Shown here: positions 1 through 7,317 of the stretch, one piece after another | How positions within the stretch are numbered: the stretch's first letter is position 1 | Layout of the letters: each line of letters begins with the position of its first letter | Assembly (NCBI GenBank): GCA_015064625.1 | Contig: SVRW01000022.1 | Coordinates: 1 to 32,713, forward strand | Source of the DNA: Oscillospiraceae bacterium | GTDB lineage: Bacteria; Bacillota; Clostridia; Oscillospirales; CAG-382 | Direction of reading: 5' to 3' | DNA: 32,713 bases | Translations under genes and position numbers: made by a program | Notes under the pieces: model-generated | What the model saw: the letters and a program-made list of their open reading frames with translations, nothing else | Databases searched by the model: none | Told to the model about the DNA's origin: nothing

Positions 1-72
1 GGAAAAGTAAAGGGAAAAGTAAAAAAAGTAAAGGAAAAAGAAGGATAACCTTCGAAATATTTTTTAAAAACT

Positions 73-106
73 ATTCCGAATTCCGCATTCCGAATTCCGA
101 ATTGAA
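73..106 (+). repeat. Dispersed CCGAATTC-type repeat, copy 1
   Basis: This is an intergenic element built from ATTCCGAATTCCG units ending in ATTGAA. The same family recurs at 252-285, 15101-15120, 22752-22787, 31051-31080 and 31148-31186, always outside genes and in both orientations. I do not know a name for it. Confidence 0.8.
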
Positions 107-251
107 AGTGTGTGATAACTGACACGCTGAAGGTGATACAATATTAAAGGAGCAAGGGGAAAAGCAGGACGGAGAGATGGGAAAAGTAAAGGGAAAAGTA
201 AAAAAAGTAAAGGAAAAAGAAGGATAACCTTCGAAATATTTTTTAAAAACT

Positions 252-285
252 ATTCCGAATTCCGCATTCCGAATTCCGAATTGAA
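252..285 (+). repeat. Dispersed CCGAATTC-type repeat, copy 2
   Basis: It is identical to the element at 73-106 and was duplicated along with the 179-bp unit. It is the last copy before the phage-like genes begin. Confidence 0.8.
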
Positions 286-366
286 AGTGTGTGATAACTG
301 ACACGCCTTACATGATACAATATTAAAGGCGGGGCGAGGAAAACGGCTTGAAAGAGAGGAAAAAGT

Positions 367-438
367 ATGATTTACAACTGCAATGAAACAAACAAAAAAG
401 CTTCGTTCTTCAGAGGAGAAAAACAAAAAAGGTGGTGA
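367..438 (+). CDS. Possible 23-aa leader ORF before the terminase genes
   Basis: An ATG at 367 follows an AGAGAGG ribosome binding site by about 7 nt and opens a 23-codon frame ending in TGA at 436-438, four bases before the terminase small subunit start. The peptide is basic and resembles nothing I know. The good ribosome site and tight spacing suggest translational coupling, but a frame this short could be chance. Confidence 0.25.
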   Translation: MIYNCNETNKKASFFRGEKQKRW

Positions 439-442
439 TTTG

Positions 443-889
443 ATGGTTATAGAGGTTAAAAAGTCGAGTGTTGTCAGAGGGTACAAAGACGAACTTGTCC
501 AAAGAGTTAAGGAAGAAAGCGAAAGAGAAACAAATTTTTGCGGTGAACGAAAACCCGAAACTTTCGAATTTGCGGAAAAATTGAAAAAAGAAGATGAAAA
601 CGTGGGCGTTGGCGGTGAACAAAATCTCATAACGCCTGAGCTTGTGGCTTTTGAGTTGTATGCCGTATACCTTAAATGTATGCAGGAGATACCCGTGCTT
701 GTAAAGGACAAGGAAACGGGTAAGCAAGTACCTACAGGCGTTTATCAGTTCGATGCCAGATCAGCCCTTAAAGCGTTACAGCTTCTTGGAGATGCAGTAG
801 GGCTTTTCAAGGATAAAAGTACCACGCCAACCCAAACGCAAACTTATGAGGATTTTTTGAAAAGCGGAGGGTTTGATTATGAATTCTGA
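443..889 (+). CDS. Phage terminase small subunit (putative)
   Basis: This 148-aa protein is probably the DNA-recognition subunit of the phage packaging motor, which brings viral DNA to the large subunit. I chose ATG 443 because AAGGTGGTG lies just upstream; an in-frame ATG at 383 has no comparable site. The N-terminal part is charged and Lys/Glu-rich. The C-terminal part has the stretch DARSALKALQLLGDAVGLF, which resembles the C-terminal helix of Terminase_2-type small subunits. No clear N-terminal helix-turn-helix is visible, so the call rests mainly on this stretch and on the position directly before an unmistakable large terminase. Confidence 0.65.
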   Translation: MVIEVKKSSVVRGYKDELVQRVKEESERETNFCGERKPETFEFAEKLKKEDENVGVGGEQNLITPELVAFELYAVYLKCMQEIPVLVKDKETGKQVPTGVYQFDARSALKALQLLGDAVGLFKDKSTTPTQTQTYEDFLKSGGFDYEF

Positions 890-906
890 AAGAAAGCGAA
901 AAGCTG

Positions 907-2598
907 ATGAGCCTTAGTAAAAAATTTAACCCTAAAAACGCAGGTCAGTACATAGAGCGTTTCCTTAAAATCAAGACAAAGGACAATAAAATAAAAAATC
1001 TGAAGCTGAACCAATCCCAGAAAAAGCTTTATGAAACAGTGAAAAGGGAGCATGAGGCAGGGAAGCCTGTCAGAATAATCATACTGAAAGCGAGACAGAT
1101 GGGATTTTCCACAGCAACGGAGGCGTTGATATTTCACAGCACCGTTACCCGTGAAAACGTCAACAGCCAGATAACTGCTCATACGGGGGAAAGTACGTCA
1201 AACCTTTTCAATATGTCAAAGCTTTTCTACGATGAGCTTCCGCCAATAATGAAGCCTTTGTTGAAGGCGTCAAACGCAAAGGAGCTTATATTCGAAAATC
1301 CCACGAAAAATCAGAACGAAAAGAAAATTCTTCCAGGGCTTCGTTCAAAAATAAAATGCACTACGGCAAATGCTTCGGGAGTCGGACGAAGTGATACGTT
1401 GACCAATCTTCATATTTCCGAATACGCATTCTGGGAGGGGGATAAAAGAAGCACACTTACAGGTCTTATGCAGGCAGTTCCAAACCTTAAGGGGACAATG
1501 GTTATAATCGAAAGTACGGCAAACGGGTATGACGATTTCAAACGGTTATGGGATAGTGCGGTAAGCGGGGAGAGCGATTTCGTGCCTTTGTTTTTTCCTT
1601 GGTTTGAAATGAAGGAATACAGAATGAAAGCTTCGGATATTATTCTGACGGAAGAAGAAAAAGAGCTGAAAAAAGCCTTTTGTCTTGATGATGAACAAAT
1701 AGCCTGGCGCAGATGGTGCATAAAAAACAACTGTGGCGGAGACGTGAGAAAATTCAGGGAAGAATACCCGTCCACCCCTGAAGAAGCCTTTATTATGACG
1801 GGCGAATGTGTTTTTGATAAGGAAGAGCTTTTGAAAAACATATCGCGTATGAAAGAGCCGTTGGACGTGGGTAGGTTTGAATATTCATACGATGGGATGA
1901 AAATTACTGATTTTCATTTTTCAAAAGAAAATTCGGGAGAAATAAAAATATACGAGCATCCCAAAAAAGGTGTCCCTTACGTTATAGGCGGTGATACTTC
2001 GGGAAACGGAAGCGACAGATTTGCAGGTCAGGTTATCGATAACGTTACGGGAAAGCAGGTTGCTGTGCTTTGTCATAAATACGATGAGGATATGTATGCC
2101 CGTCAGATGTATTGCCTCGGAATGTATTATAACAAAGCTCTCATAGGCATAGAAACAAATTTTTCCACGTACCCCGTCAGAGAGCTTGAACGTCTTGGAT
2201 ATCCAAAGCAATATGTGAGAGAAAGCGTTGATAACTATACTCATTCTGTGAAAAAAAGCTATGGATTTGTGACTAATTCAAAGACAAGACCCCTTCTTAT
2301 TGCATCCCTCGTTTCCGCTGTGAGAGATGCGCCCGAAAACGTGACGGACAGAGCAACTGCGGGTGAAATGCTGACCTTTGTTTATAATGAGTCAAGGCGT
2401 CCCGAAGCGGCGGGGGGCGCTCATGATGATCTGGTGATGGCTTTGGGAATAGCCTTCACGATACGTGGGAGTCAGAGCATGACAGAGGAGCTTCCCACTA
2501 ACAAATGGACAAAGGATATGTTGGAGGATTACAAAGCGGCAAACCGTGAGGAAAGGAAATATCTGCTGAACAAATGGGGGAAGCCTTCAAACAAATAA
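907..2598 (+). CDS. terL: Phage terminase large subunit (ATPase/nuclease)
   Basis: This 563-aa protein is the DNA-packaging motor, which translocates DNA into the prohead and cuts it. The N-terminal ATPase domain shows a Walker A-type motif KARQMGFST (residues 61-69), a Walker B-like LTNLHISEYAFW (165-176, with Glu172) and coupling motif IIESTANG (200-207). The C-terminal RNase H-fold nuclease shows GGDTSGNGSD (Asp363), GIETN (Glu416) and AHDDLVMALG (Asp507/508), so both activities look intact. ATG 907 has no strong ribosome site of its own. A strong GGAGG instead precedes an out-of-frame ATG at 879 whose 12-codon frame ends at 917, which suggests coupled translation. Length is normal for the family. 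Confidence 0.95.
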   Translation: MSLSKKFNPKNAGQYIERFLKIKTKDNKIKNLKLNQSQKKLYETVKREHEAGKPVRIIILKARQMGFSTATEALIFHSTVTRENVNSQITAHTGESTSNLFNMSKLFYDELPPIMKPLLKASNAKELIFENPTKNQNEKKILPGLRSKIKCTTANASGVGRSDTLTNLHISEYAFWEGDKRSTLTGLMQAVPNLKGTMVIIESTANGYDDFKRLWDSAVSGESDFVPLFFPWFEMKEYRMKASDIILTEEEKELKKAFCLDDEQIAWRRWCIKNNCGGDVRKFREEYPSTPEEAFIMTGECVFDKEELLKNISRMKEPLDVGRFEYSYDGMKITDFHFSKENSGEIKIYEHPKKGVPYVIGGDTSGNGSDRFAGQVIDNVTGKQVAVLCHKYDEDMYARQMYCLGMYYNKALIGIETNFSTYPVRELERLGYPKQYVRESVDNYTHSVKKSYGFVTNSKTRPLLIASLVSAVRDAPENVTDRATAGEMLTFVYNESRRPEAAGGAHDDLVMALGIAFTIRGSQSMTEELPTNKWTKDMLEDYKAANREERKYLLNKWGKPSNK

Positions 2599-2614
2599 GA
2601 AAACAGGAGAACGT

Positions 2615-4480
2615 ATGACAAAAAACAAGAAAAGAACTGACAGAAAAAAAGAATTTGAATACTTTAAAGAAAAATATTTAAATAGCAAAAACGCATTTGA
2701 AGCTCAAAGAAAGCTGATGGATAACAGAGAGCTTCTTTACAGAGGAACAAAAACTTTATTTTCCCCGTCCGGTGAGGAGGCGGAAAAGAGCGCAACCCAC
2801 GTCAGAAATATAGTTTTTGAAAACATTGAATCTGAAATAGATTCATCCATTCCTGCTCCCAAGGTTACTGCAAAACGAAAAGAAGACGAATGGCTTGCAG
2901 AAGAAATTGAGGATATGCTGAAAAATATTCTTGACGTATTACCCTTTGAACAGCTCAACGACTTGCAGGAAAGAACGGCTTATATACAAGGGGGAAGCTA
3001 TTTTCTCTGTGAGTGGGATGATACTGTGAGAAAAAAGGGAGCATCTGGGGAAATAGCCGTTTCCGTTGAGCATCCCAAGCAAGTAATTCCGCAAGACGGA
3101 ATATACGGCTCTACGGATAATATGGATTACATATTCATAGAATCCGCAAGAACAAGGGGTTATCTCAAAAAACGATACGGTTTTGAAACGGAGGATGCAG
3201 AAGCTATCCCGGATATAAGAGGCGTCACAGATATTTCTGCCGCAGATGACCTTGTAACAGTTGTTACGGGCTTTTTCAAAAATGGAGAGGGAAGCATCGG
3301 AAGAATCGTTTTCACAGGAGATACGCTTCTTGAATACCTTAACGATTATCAATCAAGATACGTTTCCCGTTGCGTTAAATGCGGAGAAATCGGTAAGGAC
3401 GTATGTACCCTTTGCGGAGGTGAAAAATTCATTCTCGAAAAAGAAGATTCCGAGGAGCTTTTTGAGGATATAGTCTGTACAGACGGGAGAGTTATTTCAT
3501 GTATTCCTGTGGAAAAGGATGAGGACGGTTATCTGCTTGATGACGAGCCTATGGAGGAGATGGCGGAAAATCCATACGTAGACCCGCTTTTCCAGCCCGT
3601 CGGCGAAATGAGGAGAGTTCCTTATTATAAACCAAACGTTTATCCTTTGATTTTGAGAAAGAACGTTTCCGTTTTCGGTCAGCTTCTTGGAGAAAGCGAC
3701 GTTGACGTGATTTCCGATCAGCAAAACACAATAAAAATGCTTTCTACCAAAATCAAAGAAAAGCTTTTGAAGGGTGGTTCTGTTTTAACGTTGCCTATAG
3801 ACGTTGACGTGGAAACGACGGATGAGGAATTCAAAATTATGAGAATAGAAAGCCCCGATAAAATGAATATGATGCAGGTGTTCAATATTCAGGCTGATAT
3901 TTCAGGCGACCTTACTTATATGCAGCACGTTTATAACGAGGCAAGAGAGATTCTTGGAATTACAGACAGCTTTCAGGGAAGAAGTGACAGTACTGCCACG
4001 TCGGGAATTGCAAAGGAATTTGCGGCTGCGCAGAGCGCAGGCAGACTTGAAAGCAAGCGCGTAATGAAAAATGCGGCTTATGCAAAGCTTTATGAAACGA
4101 TTTTTAAATTTATGCTTGCGTATGCCGACGAACCGAGAACCTTGGTAAGTATGGACGGCAAGGGAAACCGAGTGTACGGTCATTTCAACAGATACGATTT
4201 TCTCTGCGAGGATGAATACGGAGAGCTTTATTGGAATGATGATTTCATCTTTTCCTGCGACGATTCCTCGTCGCTGGGCAAGGATAGAGAAAAAATGTGG
4301 GCTGAAACAAGAAATAATCTTGCTTCAGGTACGTTTGGTGACCCTACTTCTGTTTCAACTCTCGTTTTGTTCTGGAATATTATGGAACGCTTTCATTATC
4401 CCGGAGCTGCAGAGATAAAAGCACAGCTTATGGAACAAAGCGAAGAACAGAAGCTAACGTCTTCGGAATACGGGGCATAA
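2615..4480 (+). CDS. Phage portal protein with a zinc-ribbon-like insertion
   Basis: This 621-aa protein would form the dodecameric portal ring at the capsid vertex, where the terminase docks and the tail attaches. It is the right size for a podovirus-type portal, lies 16 nt after terL with an ACAGGAGA ribosome site, and has the polar, mixed alpha/beta character and central acidic regions of these proteins. It also contains CVKC-7-CTLC at residues 253-267, a four-cysteine knuckle likely to bind zinc, in a lobe around residues 245-275. I do not know this as a standard part of portal proteins. The family call rests on position, size and general similarity; I see no single diagnostic motif. Confidence 0.8.
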   Translation: MTKNKKRTDRKKEFEYFKEKYLNSKNAFEAQRKLMDNRELLYRGTKTLFSPSGEEAEKSATHVRNIVFENIESEIDSSIPAPKVTAKRKEDEWLAEEIEDMLKNILDVLPFEQLNDLQERTAYIQGGSYFLCEWDDTVRKKGASGEIAVSVEHPKQVIPQDGIYGSTDNMDYIFIESARTRGYLKKRYGFETEDAEAIPDIRGVTDISAADDLVTVVTGFFKNGEGSIGRIVFTGDTLLEYLNDYQSRYVSRCVKCGEIGKDVCTLCGGEKFILEKEDSEELFEDIVCTDGRVISCIPVEKDEDGYLLDDEPMEEMAENPYVDPLFQPVGEMRRVPYYKPNVYPLILRKNVSVFGQLLGESDVDVISDQQNTIKMLSTKIKEKLLKGGSVLTLPIDVDVETTDEEFKIMRIESPDKMNMMQVFNIQADISGDLTYMQHVYNEAREILGITDSFQGRSDSTATSGIAKEFAAAQSAGRLESKRVMKNAAYAKLYETIFKFMLAYADEPRTLVSMDGKGNRVYGHFNRYDFLCEDEYGELYWNDDFIFSCDDSSSLGKDREKMWAETRNNLASGTFGDPTSVSTLVLFWNIMERFHYPGAAEIKAQLMEQSEEQKLTSSEYGA

Positions 4481-4496
4481 GAAAGGAGGTGTGAAA

Positions 4497-4604
4497 ATGA
4501 GCAAAACTTATTCGGGCAAAATAACAAACAAAAGCTCTCAGTACGTAGAAGCCATCTACAAGCAGAAAGCTCCCAAGGGTTCAAAGATAACCAAAAACAA
4601 ATAA
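4497..4604 (+). CDS. Small basic phage protein, 35 aa
   Basis: A short frame begins at ATG 4497, 7 nt after a near-perfect AAGGAGG, and ends at TAA 4602-4604. The 35-aa product is strongly basic (about ten lysines) and has no hydrophobic segment. It lies between the portal and scaffold-like genes in the same operon. The ribosome site is among the best in the cassette, so I consider it translated. Its function is unknown; a nucleic-acid-binding or capsid-assembly role would fit its charge and position but is a guess. Confidence 0.65.
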   Translation: MSKTYSGKITNKSSQYVEAIYKQKAPKGSKITKNK

Positions 4605-4633
4605 GCAAACTAAAAAGGAGATGTTCACAAAAC

Positions 4634-5140
4634 ATGGAAAATCAAACCGAAAAAGAAGAAATGACCTTGAACACGGAAGAAAATGAGCAACATTCCGAAA
4701 CGGAAAACGTTGTTCAGAGCGGAGAAGAATTTGTAAGTCCCGAAAGGCTCAAGCTCCGCCATGAAGGAGAAGCGAAAAGAAGGGCTATAGAAGCGGAATT
4801 CAGAAAAATAAACGCAATTGACCCTTCCGTGAAGAGCTTCGACGACCTTATGCTTATGGAAAACGCAGATGAATTTGCCGACAGGGTAAGACGTGGTTAT
4901 TCTCTCACAGATGCGTTTATCATAACAAACCAAAAAAAGCTTTCTCAAAGGATTAAAACTGCCGCTGTTCGTTCAGCTCTTGCAAGAATGGGAGCAAAAA
5001 AACATCTTACGGGGGCAGGGACCGGTGGCGGTGAAGCCGCAATTGACGTTCCCGCAGAAACCTATTCTCTGTATAAATCCTTATATCCAGGGATTACAGA
5101 CGGAGAAATAAAAAAACATTACAAACAACATAACAAATAA
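4634..5140 (+). CDS. Probable phage scaffold (capsid assembly) protein
   Basis: This 168-aa protein probably acts as the internal scaffold around which the major capsid protein assembles. It has a very acidic N-terminus (residues 1-35), a central charged helical part (roughly 40-90), a flexible Gly-rich linker GAGTGGG near residue 130, and a basic C-terminal tail ending KKHYKQHNK. That layout is typical of phage scaffolds, whose basic C-terminus binds the capsid protein. It lies between portal and capsid genes, where scaffolds usually are. ATG 4634 follows AAGGAGATG by about 11 nt. No protease motif is visible. Confidence 0.6.
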   Translation: MENQTEKEEMTLNTEENEQHSETENVVQSGEEFVSPERLKLRHEGEAKRRAIEAEFRKINAIDPSVKSFDDLMLMENADEFADRVRRGYSLTDAFIITNQKKLSQRIKTAAVRSALARMGAKKHLTGAGTGGGEAAIDVPAETYSLYKSLYPGITDGEIKKHYKQHNK

Positions 5141-5147
5141 AAAAACA

Positions 5148-5208
5148 TAGCCGATTGCAAAAGCTGATAAAATAAAAAATTCGTTTTTGTGCGGTTTTCA
5201 ATTGGCTA
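5148..5208 (+). promoter_or_regulatory. Long RNA hairpin before the capsid genes
   Basis: TAGCCGATTG at 5148-5157 pairs with CAATTGGCTA at 5199-5208 (one G-U pair), and about four more A-U pairs follow after a bulged C. The loop is A/T-rich. It has no T-tract directly 3', so it does not look like an intrinsic terminator. It lies in the 97-nt gap between the scaffold-like and decoration genes, and could be an RNA processing or stability element for the abundantly needed capsid mRNAs. Confidence 0.55.
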
Positions 5209-5237
5209 AAGCATAACAAATAAAAAGGAGAAATAAT

Positions 5238-5618
5238 ATGTCATTCAAACTTAAATGCTCACTCGCAAACACAACGCCTTCAATAGAATATGCAGAAGGA
5301 AAAAAAGGAGAAACCTTTCTTTACGGTGAGGCTCTCACCTTGTCAGAGGGTAAACTTACAAAATGTCAGGGCACAACCAAGCCTGAATTTATCTGTCTTG
5401 GCGACGTTATCTGCAAAGATGACGAAACTAAAGTTCCCGCTTTCAGAATTATGGATTTTTATCTTTTCACAGCTCCAATTTCCGAGGATGCTTCCGCATT
5501 GAAGGCGGGAGATAAGGTAACACTTTCCGCAGACGCTTTGGGCGTTACCGCAACAACCGCTTCAGGTGTTGCAGAAATCGTTGATACGGATACCGACAAG
5601 GTTACGGTAAAATTTTAA
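5238..5618 (+). CDS. Probable capsid decoration (cement) protein
   Basis: This 126-aa, mostly beta-strand protein is probably a decoration protein that binds the outside of the mature capsid. It lies directly upstream of the major capsid gene, as head decoration proteins often do, and has the Ala/Thr/Val-rich C-terminal part (TVSADALGVTATTASGVAEIV-like pattern) common in such small beta-rich proteins. An AAAAAGGAG site precedes ATG 5238. There is no signal peptide or membrane segment. The call rests on size, composition and position, with no family motif. Confidence 0.55.
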   Translation: MSFKLKCSLANTTPSIEYAEGKKGETFLYGEALTLSEGKLTKCQGTTKPEFICLGDVICKDDETKVPAFRIMDFYLFTAPISEDASALKAGDKVTLSADALGVTATTASGVAEIVDTDTDKVTVKF

Positions 5619-5643
5619 TTTATAAATAAAAAGGAGAAAAAAT

Positions 5644-6651
5644 ATGGCAGGACTTACATTTTCTAAATCTTCAAATCTTAACAACAGCATTTTCGGCAAA
5701 TCTCAGGAACCCATTCTTTTCAATATCGAAAAGAAAGCAGAAGCCTGGGAAGAAAAAAGCCAGATAAAAAATATTTATATGGTGGAAAACTCCAAAAACT
5801 TTGCGGAGAAAATAACATCAGTTACAAGCATGGATGAATTCCTCCCCGTTGGTGAAGGCGGTGCATACCCTAAAGCAGATATGCAAGAAGGATATTCAAA
5901 GGTTATCGAGCCTGAAACATGGAAAAGCGAATTCGTTATCACCCGTGAGATGATAGAGGATTCAAAGCTTCTTGACCTTAAGCATAAACCCGTCGCTTTC
6001 ACAGACAGCTACTACCGTACACGTGAACGTTTCGGTGCAAGAATGCTTGCAGGCGCTATTAACGGAACTGACGTTGCACTGGGGGGCAAGTCCTATTCCG
6101 TAAGCGGTGCAGACGGACTTTCCTTCTTCCATAACGCTCATCCCTCAAAGGTAAACGGCAATATTCAGTCAAACCGTTTCTCAAACCTCTTTTCTAAATC
6201 CAACCTTGGAAGAATCGTTGAAAAAATGAGTCTTTTCAAGGACGATAACGGAAACATTCTCAATATTGCCCCTGATACTATTGTTATTCCTTATAACGCA
6301 GAGCTTATCGATACCGTATTCAGCGTAATAGGCTCTGAACGTGAACCCGGAAGCGCAAATAATAACTTCAACTATCAGTTCGGTATGTGGAACGTTATTA
6401 TCTGGCCCTATCTCAATCAGTTTATCAACACTTCCGCAAACAATATGCCTTACATAATCCTTGACAGCTCCTATAACCAGCAAAACGGTGGTGCTGTATG
6501 GATCGACAGAGTTCCTCTTGAGGTTCGCTCTGCTGTTGACGATAACAACGACAACAACATCTGGAAGGGGTACGCCCGCTTTATGTGCGGCTTCAACGAC
6601 TGGAGAGCTATGGCAGTCGGCGGTGTTGATGGAGCAGACGAGCTTATCTGA
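5644..6651 (+). CDS. Phage major capsid protein
   Basis: This 335-aa protein is the main shell subunit. Size, position and the central segment around residues 120-165 (YRTRERFGARMLAGAINGT, then FFHNAHPSK) resemble HK97-fold capsid proteins of the Mu gpT-like or podoviral type. An N-terminal helix-rich segment (residues about 20-60) would be the N-arm. No signal for proteolytic maturation and no nearby protease gene are visible, which fits the separate scaffold-like gene upstream. The stop codon overlaps the next start (TGATG at 6649-6653), so the connector is translationally coupled to the capsid protein. Confidence 0.8.
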   Translation: MAGLTFSKSSNLNNSIFGKSQEPILFNIEKKAEAWEEKSQIKNIYMVENSKNFAEKITSVTSMDEFLPVGEGGAYPKADMQEGYSKVIEPETWKSEFVITREMIEDSKLLDLKHKPVAFTDSYYRTRERFGARMLAGAINGTDVALGGKSYSVSGADGLSFFHNAHPSKVNGNIQSNRFSNLFSKSNLGRIVEKMSLFKDDNGNILNIAPDTIVIPYNAELIDTVFSVIGSEREPGSANNNFNYQFGMWNVIIWPYLNQFINTSANNMPYIILDSSYNQQNGGAVWIDRVPLEVRSAVDDNNDNNIWKGYARFMCGFNDWRAMAVGGVDGADELI

Positions 6652-7259
6652 TGATCTGGAAGGACATTAAAAGAGCGACTTTGCAACGGCTTTTCGCTAC
6701 TGAGGACGGAACAGTGGTTATAAGCGACGCCAAAGAGTCTTACGTCGGATATATGCCTGCTGCGGCAAACGAGGGGATCTATCTCCTCGCCCATGCAGGT
6801 GGGATTGGAGTTAAAACCCTGAGGTTTGAGAAAAAGAGGAGTGACGGCAATTATTCAAGGTTTGATATGAATAAATACACCGAGGATTTCCGTTCCTTTA
6901 CGGATGAGATATATATTGAAACCGAAGGCGTCAGACAAAGAATTTATGGATACGTTACGGAAGCGGCTTCCGTCCTCGTTTTGCCTGCGTGGCTTGAAGG
7001 AGAAATTACGGTTTATTACAATCCGCTTCCGCAGATTATAACGCTGTCTACTCCCGACGAGGAGGAAATAAGGCTTTTGCCAATGGCAGCTTCCTTGCTT
7101 CCTCTCTATATGGCTTCTCAGATTTTCAAGGATGATGATATGAGACAAGCGGTTCAGCTTCGCAACGAATTTGAGACGGGGCTTGCGAGACTATCCGCTA
7201 TGACAATCCGTGACAGAAAAAACAAAGAAAAGTTCACGTCCGTTACGGGTTGGATATAA
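6651..7259 (+). CDS. Probable head-tail connector (adaptor) protein
   Basis: This 202-aa protein starts at ATG 6651, sharing one base with the capsid stop codon. It is probably the adaptor ring that joins the portal to the tail, the role of gp4 in P22. The start MIWKDIKRATLQRLFATEDG resembles the first helix of connector proteins. The helical segment around residues 148-185, after an acidic DEEE stretch, resembles their later helical part. The call rests mainly on the gene order capsid-connector-gp10-like. Confidence 0.6.
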   Translation: MIWKDIKRATLQRLFATEDGTVVISDAKESYVGYMPAAANEGIYLLAHAGGIGVKTLRFEKKRSDGNYSRFDMNKYTEDFRSFTDEIYIETEGVRQRIYGYVTEAASVLVLPAWLEGEITVYYNPLPQIITLSTPDEEEIRLLPMAASLLPLYMASQIFKDDDMRQAVQLRNEFETGLARLSAMTIRDRKNKEKFTSVTGWI

Positions 7260-7276
7260 AAAATATACTAAAAAAA

Positions 7277-7303
7277 TGCGGAGGGTCTTAAAGGCTCTCC
7301 GCA
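7277..7303 (+). promoter_or_regulatory. RNA hairpin after the connector gene
   Basis: TGCGGAG (7277-7283) pairs perfectly with CTCCGCA (7297-7303), with one or two further pairs inside. The hairpin lies in the 58-nt gap between the connector stop and the next start. There is no T-tract, so full termination is unlikely. It forms only if translation begins at TTG 7318, since it covers the alternative ATG at 7276. Confidence 0.5.
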
Positions 7304-7317
7304 GAGGGAGGTTAATA

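Larger units (their letters stand above)
1..329. repeat. Imperfect 179-bp-period direct repeat (two copies)
   Basis: Bases 1-127 recur essentially unchanged at 180-306. After a six-base divergence, the block GATACAATATTAAAGG (135-150) recurs at 314-329. Each copy starts with a purine-rich tract made of short GGAAAAGTAAA-like units, then carries one dispersed CCGAATTC-type element, then GTGTGATAACTGACACGC. The first copy begins at the window edge, so more copies may lie to the left. No gene is seen here. The repeat lies immediately upstream of the phage-like cassette and may hold its promoter. Confidence 0.9.

Noticed and set aside
102..142. Sigma-A promoter TTGAAA...TACAAT in the left repeat
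   Set aside because: The two boxes are 29 bases apart, too far for sigma-A. CTGACA to TACAAT is only 12 bases apart.
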